Shown here: piece by piece, positions 1 to 5,326 of the stretch
How positions within the stretch are numbered: the stretch's first letter is position 1
Layout: each line of letters starts with the position of its first letter
Assembly: GCA_029251065.1 (NCBI GenBank)
Contig: JAQXEB010000182.1
Location: 1-5,675 of the forward strand
Direction of reading: 5' to 3'
Source of the DNA: Luminiphilus sp.
GTDB taxonomy: Bacteria > Pseudomonadota > Gammaproteobacteria > Pseudomonadales > Halieaceae
Length of the DNA: 5,675 nt
The notes under the pieces: model-generated
What the model was told of the DNA's origin: nothing
Seen by the model: only the letters and a program-made list of their open reading frames with translations
Database searches by the model: none
Program-made: the position numbers and the translations under genes

Positions 1-342
1 CAAAAACGTGCAGGCGGTGTGGGCTTTGATTTCGAGACGCTACAGGCCATTTCACTCAAGCTCACTGAAGAGCTTGATGAGCTCTCGGATGCAATCGAAT
101 TAGGTGCGACGCAAGAGATCGAAAGTGAGCTGGGGGACGTATTATTTACCGTCGTCAATATGGCGAGGCATTTGAAGGTGGATTCTGAGGCTGCGCTTCG
201 CAAAGCAAATAGACGTTTTGAGGCACGTGTGAGGACAGCCGAAGGCGATGCGCTTGCCGAGGGGAGTCGATTGGACGAGGAAAGTAGGCAGCGTCTTGAG
301 GCGCGTTGGCAAGCGGCAAAGCGTAAAGAGCGATCGAGATAA
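1..342 (+). CDS. mazG: MazG family nucleoside triphosphate pyrophosphohydrolase, C-terminal part (5' end outside window)
   Basis: This is the last 113 codons of a MazG-type enzyme, which hydrolyses NTPs and dNTPs to the monophosphate and pyrophosphate in the cytosol (nucleotide-pool cleaning; family knowledge). The reading frame is open from base 1 to the TAA at 340-342, so the GTG at 19 is an internal codon and the true start lies upstream. Seen directly: the MazG entry motif KRAGGVGFDF at window residues 2-11, then the metal-binding acidic helices, with Glu23, Glu24 and Glu27 in one helix and the ELGDVLF block (Glu43, Asp46) in the next. The segment VNMARHL and the KANRRFEAR helix follow. 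The tail (RWQAAKRKE) resembles the end of E. coli MazG, so the C-terminus appears complete. adk follows 78 bases downstream on the same strand. The motif order makes the family assignment firm; only the C-terminal MazG domain can be judged here. Confidence 0.93.
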   Translation, partial: QKRAGGVGFDFETLQAISLKLTEELDELSDAIELGATQEIESELGDVLFTVVNMARHLKVDSEAALRKANRRFEARVRTAEGDALAEGSRLDEESRQRLEARWQAAKRKERSR

Positions 343-396
343 CTTGTAAGGTCTGCTCTCGGTGTGTATTTTCTCGCTCTTGGGCCGTGATGCGGT

Positions 397-406
397 CTGA
401 TATCAG
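397..406. repeat. Perfect 10-bp palindrome upstream of adk
   Basis: CTGATATCAG is a perfect self-complementary decamer lying 14 bases before the adk ATG, in the 78-base mazG-adk gap. It could be an operator half-site pair or chance. I could not place a convincing -35/-10 pair with normal spacing around it. The rest of the gap shows no clear terminator hairpin with a T-run. Confidence 0.3.
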
Positions 407-420
407 TAAATAGGGACAAC

Positions 421-1059
421 ATGCGTATTATTCTTCTGGGTGCTCCAGGCGCCGGCAAAGGGACCCAAGCCGCTTTTTTGTGCGACCACTTCGGCATCCC
501 TCAAATTAGCACCGGTGATATGCTTCGGGCTGCTGTAAAGGCAGGTACTGAGCTTGGGAAAAAAGCGAAGGTGATCATGGACGAAGGAGGCTTAGTCTCC
601 GATGACATTATCATTGGGTTGGTGAAAGACCGATTAGAGGAGCGCGACTGTGAAAATGGCTGTCTCCTTGACGGGTTTCCCAGAACCATCCCGCAGGCCG
701 AAGCGATGGTCGATGCGAACATCGATATTGATCAAGTCATTGAAATCGACGTTGACCACGAAGAAATAGTCTCCCGCATGAGTGGGCGTCGTGTGCATCC
801 AGGCAGCGGACGGATTTATCACATTGAGCACAACCCGCCAAAACAAGATGGGCTCGATGACCTGACCGGTGAGCCCCTCATTCAGCGTAATGATGATGCA
901 GAGGCGACTGTTCGCCACCGGCTGGGTGTTTACGAGAGTCAGACGCGTCCTCTGGTTGGATTTTACAGTGCACTAGAGGGCCCGCAGTACCATCGTATTA
1001 ATGGCGTGGGTGCGGTCGACGCGGTGACTCAGAGTATTCGGGACGCGCTGGGCCAGTAG
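421..1059 (+). CDS. adk: Adenylate kinase
   Basis: Adenylate kinase catalyses ATP + AMP <-> 2 ADP in the cytosol and is normally essential. The protein has 212 residues, close to the usual 214 for long-form bacterial enzymes. Domains seen: the P-loop GAPGAGKGTQ (residues 7-16, Lys13); the AMP-binding segment with STGDMLR (Thr31, Arg36); DGFPRT (84-89, Arg88); SGRR (Arg123) opening the LID; and the LID/core arginines Arg156 and Arg167. These positions match the E. coli numbering exactly. The LID (about 122-159) has no zinc-binding cysteines; it is the His/Ser/Asp type usual in Gram-negatives. The ATG at 421 is chosen because the protein begins with the canonical MRIILLGAPG. A purine-rich AGGGA at 412-416 is a somewhat close ribosome binding site. 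It lies downstream of mazG and 55 bases before the GST-like gene. Nothing looks damaged. Confidence 0.98.
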   Translation: MRIILLGAPGAGKGTQAAFLCDHFGIPQISTGDMLRAAVKAGTELGKKAKVIMDEGGLVSDDIIIGLVKDRLEERDCENGCLLDGFPRTIPQAEAMVDANIDIDQVIEIDVDHEEIVSRMSGRRVHPGSGRIYHIEHNPPKQDGLDDLTGEPLIQRNDDAEATVRHRLGVYESQTRPLVGFYSALEGPQYHRINGVGAVDAVTQSIRDALGQ

Positions 1060-1114
1060 CAATTCGCACTGAAGGACACTAAGCTCTCAGCACATCTTCC
1101 ACCAGGGCCGCGGC

Positions 1115-2035
1115 ATGTCTGAGAACGACTTGATTCTTTATCACTACCCGGCGTCCCCCTACGCTGAAAAAGTTCGCTTGCTTGCCAGCTGTCTCGGCGT
1201 GCCGTGGCGCTCGGTGGAGGTGGCTATTCAGCCTCCCAGAAATACGCTCGCGCTTCTTGCTGGGGGCTATCGTCGGATACCCGTGATGCAGATAGGCGCA
1301 GATATATTTTGCGATACGGCGATGATCAGTGAAGAGATAATCGGTCGTTCTAAACAGACCTTAGCGGCCTGCGGCGACGCGTCGCAGGCATTGGCGCAAC
1401 GGGCAGAGACCGATGTGTTTTTTGCTGCAATTCGACAAAATTCATCACTTAAAACAGCATTAGGCCTGACATGGATGCTTGGATTAAAGGGGATGATGGC
1501 GTTTGCCAAGGACCGCGCGTCATTTTCTGCAGGCCACAAGCCTGCTGGACAGAGTCCGGCTGTCGCGAAACGCGTTTTCCGAGAATTTTTAAATGATTTG
1601 GAACGTCAGCTTGTGGGTAAGCGGTATGTCAGCGGCGCGTCGCCAAGTCTCAGCGATTTCTGCTGTTATCACCCAATCTTTTTAGCCCAAGGGTTTAAAA
1701 GTATCAAACCCCGTCAAATACCTGAGAATGTTCGGTCGTGGATGACAAGGATGGCTGAAATCGGCTGGGGTGATTACGTAGATGTTGAAGCCTCAGACGC
1801 GCTTGAAATTGCGAAACTGCAAGATCCTCGGTCGCTTCCGTCGATGGATGTCGCGCATGAAGACGTGGGCGAATGGGTGACTGTGACGCCTACAGATACA
1901 GGACGCGTTCCGGTTACCGGGACACTGGTGAGCTTGAGTGCTGAACGCATTATTATCGCAAGACGTTCGGAAGACGTGGGCCTGTGTCATATCCATTTTC
2001 CGAGACAGGGCTTTACCTGCGAGCGCATCCGGTAG
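1115..2035 (+). CDS. Glutathione S-transferase family protein with C-terminal extension
   Basis: A 306-residue soluble protein. Residues 6-80 look like a thioredoxin-fold GST N-domain: YHYPASPYAEKVR (9-21, with Ser14 at the usual catalytic Ser/Cys position), GYRRIPVMQI (51-60, with Pro56 as the cis-proline), and CDTAMI (66-71), where Asp-Thr stands in for the common Glu-Ser that binds the glutathione gamma-glutamyl group. Residues about 90-225 form the helical C-domain, with SPSLSDF (176-182) matching the conserved N-capping box (Ser178, Asp181). After that come about 55 further residues (252-306) rich in Val, Thr and Ile, probably beta strands, which ordinary 200-230-residue GSTs lack. The ATG at 1115 starts just before the first beta strand; its ribosome binding site is weak (AGGG near 1104). 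Only 9 bases separate it from the SDR gene, so the two are probably co-transcribed. The fold is well supported; substrate and true glutathione use are unknown. Confidence 0.82.
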   Translation: MSENDLILYHYPASPYAEKVRLLASCLGVPWRSVEVAIQPPRNTLALLAGGYRRIPVMQIGADIFCDTAMISEEIIGRSKQTLAACGDASQALAQRAETDVFFAAIRQNSSLKTALGLTWMLGLKGMMAFAKDRASFSAGHKPAGQSPAVAKRVFREFLNDLERQLVGKRYVSGASPSLSDFCCYHPIFLAQGFKSIKPRQIPENVRSWMTRMAEIGWGDYVDVEASDALEIAKLQDPRSLPSMDVAHEDVGEWVTVTPTDTGRVPVTGTLVSLSAERIIIARRSEDVGLCHIHFPRQGFTCERIR

Positions 2036-2038
2036 GAG
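2034..2038 (+). promoter_or_regulatory. Ribosome binding site of the SDR gene, overlapping the GST stop codon
   Basis: AGGAG sits 6 bases before the ATG at 2045 and overlaps the TAG stop (2033-2035) of the upstream gene. This is the strongest Shine-Dalgarno match in the window. It fixes the SDR start and suggests translational coupling of the two genes. Confidence 0.75.
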
Positions 2039-2044
2039 TCCCAC

Positions 2045-2806
2045 ATGAACGGAACAGCACTCATCACCGGCGCATCCTCTGGGCTCGGTTTGGAGTTCGC
2101 GCGTCAACTGGACGGTAGGGTCGATCACTTTATTTTAGTGGCGCGGCGCGGGAACAAGCTTGAAGCACTAGCGGCTTCGCTGAGCACTCCCTCGACGATT
2201 ATTGAACAAGATCTGAGCTTGGTCGATTCTCCCGGAGCGCTTTGTGAGCGTATTGAGGACCTGGGACTCACGGTAGATGTATTGATCAACAACGCGGGCA
2301 TTGCGGGACCGCATTTGCTAAGCGTAACCGACTATAGAGAACAGCGCACATTTGAGCAGTTGATGATGAGGACCGTCGCTGAACTCTGCAGCCGGCTCAT
2401 TCCACAAATGCAAACTCGTGGCGTGGGATGGGTGGTTAACGTGGCTTCGGTCGCGGGCCGTTTTCCAAGTTCCGATAGTGGCAATTACGGGCCTGCTAAG
2501 GCCTACGTGATCGCGCTTTCCGAGGAACTTAACCTGGCTGTGAAAAACAAGGGTGTCAAAGTGACTGCCTTGTGCCCAGGGTTTACCCATACTGAGTTTC
2601 ACGCGGTGGCTGGACTTATGGATGAAAAAATGAACTCACCGTCATGGATATGGTACGACGCAAGTACGGTCGTGCGTGAGGGGCTGGCAGCGTGTGCCAA
2701 AGGGCAGTCTGTGATTATCTCGGGTCGCTTATATCGTTGGTTGGATCCTTTTTTACGGTCTCACTTATTAAGAGACACCATATTGCGCCTCGCGGGTCGT
2801 CGATAG
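2045..2806 (+). CDS. SDR family NAD(P)-dependent oxidoreductase
   Basis: A 253-residue classical-type short-chain dehydrogenase/reductase, interconverting alcohol and carbonyl groups with NAD(P)(H). Seen: a Rossmann beta strand followed by TGASSGLG (8-15); a basic pair after strand 2 (ARR, 33-35), which favours NADP(H); QDLS (55-58) at the adenine-binding Asp position; INNAG (81-85); catalytic Ser135 in VNVASVAG; YGPAK with Tyr148 and Lys152; and CPGFTHTEF (177-185) after strand 6. The Ser-Tyr-Lys spacing is normal. The usual helix-4 Asn of the catalytic tetrad, expected about 13 residues before Pro120 (LIPQM), aligns by eye with Met107, so the tetrad seems incomplete. The C-terminal part (about 229-253) is basic and Leu/Trp-rich and may lie against a membrane or partner. 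The start is set by the strong AGGAG. It probably shares a transcript with the GST-like gene. The fold resembles the DltE/YqjQ-like group; the substrate is unknown. Confidence 0.9.
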   Translation: MNGTALITGASSGLGLEFARQLDGRVDHFILVARRGNKLEALAASLSTPSTIIEQDLSLVDSPGALCERIEDLGLTVDVLINNAGIAGPHLLSVTDYREQRTFEQLMMRTVAELCSRLIPQMQTRGVGWVVNVASVAGRFPSSDSGNYGPAKAYVIALSEELNLAVKNKGVKVTALCPGFTHTEFHAVAGLMDEKMNSPSWIWYDASTVVREGLAACAKGQSVIISGRLYRWLDPFLRSHLLRDTILRLAGRR

Positions 2807-2844
2807 GTTTAGTCAATCGGCCAGCACTAGCCTAATGCGTGGAT

Positions 2845-2873
2845 TTAATTCACAATTCGTCGCGAAATATAGA
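2845..2873 (+). promoter_or_regulatory. Possible sigma-70 promoter ahead of ferredoxin-P450
   Basis: In the 86-base gap after the SDR gene, an AT-rich stretch contains TATAGA (2868-2873) as a -10 candidate. A weak -35 candidate, TTAATT (2845-2850), lies 17 bases before it. Transcription would begin near 2880, just before the AAGGGA ribosome binding site, giving a very short leader. Between the two boxes lies the palindrome TCGCGA (2860-2865), within TTCG-TCG-CGAA. The -35 match is poor, so this could rely on an activator or be spurious. Confidence 0.35.
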
Positions 2874-2880
2874 TTTGATT

Positions 2881-2886
2881 AAGGGA
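2881..2886 (+). promoter_or_regulatory. Ribosome binding site deciding the ferredoxin start
   Basis: AAGGGA lies 6 bases before the ATG at 2893. It supports that ATG over the in-frame GTG at 2839, which would add 18 residues not seen in this ferredoxin family and has no good ribosome binding site. Confidence 0.7.
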
Positions 2887-2892
2887 TATGTA

Positions 2893-3210
2893 ATGCCAGT
2901 AATAAAGTTCATTGAGTTTGATGGAACTGAGCACGAAGTGGATGCCGACGATGGCATCAGCATTATGGAAGTTGCAATGAAGTACGATATCCCTGGGATC
3001 GACGCCGACTGTGGCGGTGGTGCTGTTTGTGGGACCTGTCACTGCTTTGTTGAGGAGTCGGCAGGTCCGCTCCCCGCAGTGGATCCCCAAGAGGAGTCAA
3101 TGCTGGGCCTTCGACCCGATCGAGAGAGTAACTCACGTTTGAGCTGTCAGCTACAGGTCAGCGACACCATGGGCAATATGACCGTCAAGCTCCCTGAATT
3201 CCAAATGTAA
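2893..3210 (+). CDS. [2Fe-2S] ferredoxin, putidaredoxin/adrenodoxin type
   Basis: A 105-residue soluble electron carrier that would pass single electrons from an NAD(P)H-dependent ferredoxin reductase to the P450 encoded next to it. Cluster ligands are seen as Cys40-x5-Cys46-x2-Cys49 (in CGGGAVCGTC) and Cys85 in SRLSCQ, the vertebrate/putidaredoxin-type spacing, and the length is that of the family (105-107). EESML (67-71) matches the acidic helix that contacts redox partners. An extra cysteine, Cys51, sits two residues after the third ligand, where a hydrophobic residue such as Val is common. The C-terminus (LPEFQM) lacks the terminal Trp of putidaredoxin. The ATG at 2893 was chosen because it gives the family length and has AAGGGA upstream; an in-frame GTG at 2839 is the alternative. 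The P450 follows after 22 bases, so the pair is very likely one transcript. No reductase gene is visible. Confidence 0.93.
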   Translation: MPVIKFIEFDGTEHEVDADDGISIMEVAMKYDIPGIDADCGGGAVCGTCHCFVEESAGPLPAVDPQEESMLGLRPDRESNSRLSCQLQVSDTMGNMTVKLPEFQM

Positions 3211-3232
3211 GCGACGGGGACGGGGTGCAGAT

Positions 3233-4486
3233 ATGGCTGCAGGGGACAAGGGGGCCTTAGCTGACCCGCAGACGACGCCGCTCAGCGAACTCGATGTTTC
3301 AGATCCGCGTCGTTTTGAACTCGACTGCTGGCAGCCACTTTTCGAGCGTCTGCGTCGTGAGTCACCGATTCACTTTCAAGCTGAGAGCCCAGCGGGAGCG
3401 TTCTGGTCGATTACTCGCTTCGACGATATTGTCGCTGTTGAAAAAGACACCGAGACGTTTTCTTCAGAGCCCACGATCGCAATCATTGATCCGCCTGATG
3501 AGCGCCGAGCACCGTCGTTTATCGCGATGGATCAGCCGCAGCACGATATACAACGACGCGCGGTACAGCCGGTGGTCGCACCAAAAAATCTTCTCGAATT
3601 TGAGGCGCTGATTCGAACGCGTACGGGCGAGGCGCTTGACAGTCTTCCTGAGAGAGAGACGTTTGATTGGGTAGAGTTAGTGTCTCGCAATCTAACAACG
3701 CAGATGCTGGCCACTTTATTTGATTTTCCTTGGGATCTGCGTGAAAAGCTATCCGAGTGGTCAGACGCGATCACGTCAGACGAGCGAATGACGGCCGGGA
3801 CCGGATTGAGTCGTGAAGAGCGGTTGTTAGTCATTCAGGAGTTTCTGGGCGTCTTTACTCAGCTTTGGCACGAACGAAAGGGTGACGATCAAGAATCCTT
3901 TGACTTGATTCGACTGCTGCAGAGAGACCCAAATACGGCGAATATGGTGGATGATCCATTGAACTACGCCGGCAATCTGATGTTGCTGATTGTCGGTGGT
4001 AATGACACCACGCGAAACTCGATGTCGGGCGGCGTATTGTTTCTCAACGAATATCCCGAGCAGTTTGAAAAGGTGAGGGCAGACCGACGTTTAATTCCCT
4101 CAATGGTGTCGGAAATTATCCGGTTTCAAACCCCGCTTCCTCACATGCGTCGAACAGTGACCCGTGATACCCAGTTCAAGGGCCATACGATGAAAAAGGG
4201 CGATAAGGTCGTGTTGTGGTATTGCTCCGCAAACCGCGATGCGACCGTAATTACTAATCCCGACACCTTTCTCGTGGATCGTGACTCGGTCCGAAACCAT
4301 GCCTCTTTCGGGTTTGGTATCCACCGGTGTATGGGCAATCGTTTAGCAGAAATGCAGTTGCGCATCGTTTGGGAGGAAGCGCTCGACCGCTTTAAGCACA
4401 TAACGCTTATGGGTCCGCCGACCCGAATCTGTAACAATTTTGTGCGTGGTTACTCCCACATGCCGGTGCAAGTTACTCGAGTTTGA
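3233..4486 (+). CDS. Cytochrome P450, CYP153-like (probable alkane/fatty-chain terminal hydroxylase)
   Basis: A 417-residue soluble heme monooxygenase that activates O2 with electrons from the ferredoxin. Seen in order: the C-helix region MDQPQHDIQRRAV (99-111) with the heme-propionate His/Arg; the I-helix LLIVGGNDTTRNSM (251-264), including the Asp-Thr pair for proton delivery; the K-helix Glu294-x-x-Arg297 (SEIIRFQTP); and the heme loop FGFGIHRCMG (359-368) with ligand Cys366. The blocks LTTQMLATLFDFPW, GGNDTTRNSM and FGFGIHRC closely resemble CYP153 enzymes as I recall them. That family hydroxylates terminal carbons of medium-chain alkanes and similar compounds. There is no signal peptide or membrane anchor, as usual for bacterial P450s. 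The ATG at 3233 has only a weak GGGG (3222-3225) upstream. All key residues are present. P450 identity is certain and the CYP153 placement likely; the actual substrate (alkane, fatty acid, terpene) cannot be read from the sequence. Confidence 0.95.
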   Translation: MAAGDKGALADPQTTPLSELDVSDPRRFELDCWQPLFERLRRESPIHFQAESPAGAFWSITRFDDIVAVEKDTETFSSEPTIAIIDPPDERRAPSFIAMDQPQHDIQRRAVQPVVAPKNLLEFEALIRTRTGEALDSLPERETFDWVELVSRNLTTQMLATLFDFPWDLREKLSEWSDAITSDERMTAGTGLSREERLLVIQEFLGVFTQLWHERKGDDQESFDLIRLLQRDPNTANMVDDPLNYAGNLMLLIVGGNDTTRNSMSGGVLFLNEYPEQFEKVRADRRLIPSMVSEIIRFQTPLPHMRRTVTRDTQFKGHTMKKGDKVVLWYCSANRDATVITNPDTFLVDRDSVRNHASFGFGIHRCMGNRLAEMQLRIVWEEALDRFKHITLMGPPTRICNNFVRGYSHMPVQVTRV

Positions 4487-4494
4487 GTGATTGC

Positions 4495-4500
4495 GGGAAG
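4495..4500 (+). promoter_or_regulatory. Probable ribosome binding site of the DUF429 gene
   Basis: GGGAAG lies 8 bases before the GTG at 4509. It is the best argument for starting there rather than at the TTG at 4491, which has only GAGTGA directly abutting it. Confidence 0.45.
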
Positions 4501-4508
4501 CCTTCTCG

Positions 4509-5300
4509 GTGACAAACCTAAGCGCAGGTAATGATAACCAGTCGGACTCCGATCGGGCGTCAGTCTCAGAGCGTCGGCTCAGTGTCGCGCCAAGGACGGC
4601 GTTGGGTATTGACGGGTGTCGAAGCGGCTGGGTGATGGCGTTCCGGGTCGACGGCGAAATTCAATTTGAGACGCGGGCGGATTTGCCGTCCGTGAATGAT
4701 GCTTTGACATCAGATGCGAGCGTAATGATCGACATGCCGATTGGCTTGTTGCGCGACGGTGGGACTCGACACTGTGACGCTCTTGCACGAGCGCAACTGC
4801 GCCCGTACCGGTCTTCGAGCGTATTTGGAGTGCCAGCGCGGGAGGTCGCACGCTGCACCGACTATGCTGAGGCGAACGCGTTATCCAGAACACTCTCGGG
4901 TAAAGGTTTGAGCAAGCAATCTTTTTACTTGTTCCCAAAAATAAGAGAATTGGACAGCTGGCTTGGACAGCCCAGGCGAAAAGGGGTGTGGCGCGAGTGC
5001 CATCCCGAGGTGGCCTTCGCATGCTTGAACGGTGGTGTTGCCCTGAAGGCGAGTAAGAAGACCGAGGAGGGTCGTGCTGCGCGTCTATTACTGCTGCACG
5101 AGCTCGGAAATGTCGAAAGCGCGCTATCACAAGGGCTTGCAACTTATCCTAGAAAAGAGGTTCTGCCAGACGACTTTATTGATGCGCTCGTTTGTCTACT
5201 GACCGCAGAACGCGCGCCCGATAGGCGCATTGTGCTTCCGCAAAATGGACCTTCCGATGACAACGGACTGCGGATGGAGATTGTCGCGCCTCATTTTTAG
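4509..5300 (+). CDS. DUF429 family protein, predicted RNase H-like fold
   Basis: About 263 residues from the GTG at 4509; a TTG at 4491 in the same frame would add six. Residues below count from the GTG. Motifs seen match the DUF429 family as I know it: GIDGCRSGW (33-41, Asp35), IDMPIGL (74-80, Asp75), RHCDALAR (87-94), SSVFGVPAR (103-111), GKGLSKQSF (131-139), RECHPEVAF (162-170), SKKTEEGRAARLLLL (182-196) and PDDFIDAL (220-227). The spaced acidic residues (Asp35, Asp75, Glu163/Glu167, Asp222/Asp225) fit a two-metal RNase H-like active site, which is why the family is called a predicted nuclease; the biological role is not established. The first 30 or so residues, before the fold begins, are Ser/Asp/Arg-rich and probably disordered. 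It begins 22 bases after the P450 stop, so it may be co-transcribed, but nothing ties it to hydroxylation. Family firm, start uncertain. Confidence 0.85.
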   Translation: MTNLSAGNDNQSDSDRASVSERRLSVAPRTALGIDGCRSGWVMAFRVDGEIQFETRADLPSVNDALTSDASVMIDMPIGLLRDGGTRHCDALARAQLRPYRSSSVFGVPAREVARCTDYAEANALSRTLSGKGLSKQSFYLFPKIRELDSWLGQPRRKGVWRECHPEVAFACLNGGVALKASKKTEEGRAARLLLLHELGNVESALSQGLATYPRKEVLPDDFIDALVCLLTAERAPDRRIVLPQNGPSDDNGLRMEIVAPHF

Positions 5301-5326
5301 TCCGCCGATTACCGACTCAAGGCGCG
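5285..5326. repeat. Nested inverted repeat between convergent gene ends
   Basis: CGCGCCT (5285-5291) pairs with AGGCGCG (5320-5326), and inside it AGTC (5299-5302) pairs with GACT (5314-5317). The structure covers the DUF429 stop, the 16-base gap and the amidohydrolase stop. No T-run follows on either strand, so a classical Rho-independent terminator is not supported. It may be a weak bidirectional pause structure or chance. Confidence 0.25.

Noticed and set aside
343..420. Promoter for adk in the mazG-adk gap
   Set aside because: TTGGGC at 380-385 has no acceptable -10 box at 16-18 bases, so I do not call a promoter there.
634..918. 94-codon - strand frame inside adk
   Set aside because: It is antisense to the highly conserved adenylate kinase core and shows no domain.
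1793..2128. 111-codon - strand frame across the GST-SDR junction
   Set aside because: It overlaps two well-supported + strand genes, including the strong ribosome binding site, and shows no domain.
2839..2892. N-terminal extension of the ferredoxin from the GTG at 2839
   Set aside because: The 18 added residues are not typical of the family, and the ATG at 2893 has AAGGGA at good spacing. The stretch also holds the possible promoter.
3294..3611. 105-codon + strand frame overlapping the P450 N-terminal region
   Set aside because: It is out of frame with the P450, Arg/Ser-rich and without motifs, so a shadow.
4579..5142. 187-codon open frame on the - strand inside the DUF429 gene
   Set aside because: It lies wholly antisense to a gene with clear family motifs. 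Its product is Arg/Ser/Pro-rich without a recognisable domain, as expected for a shadow frame.
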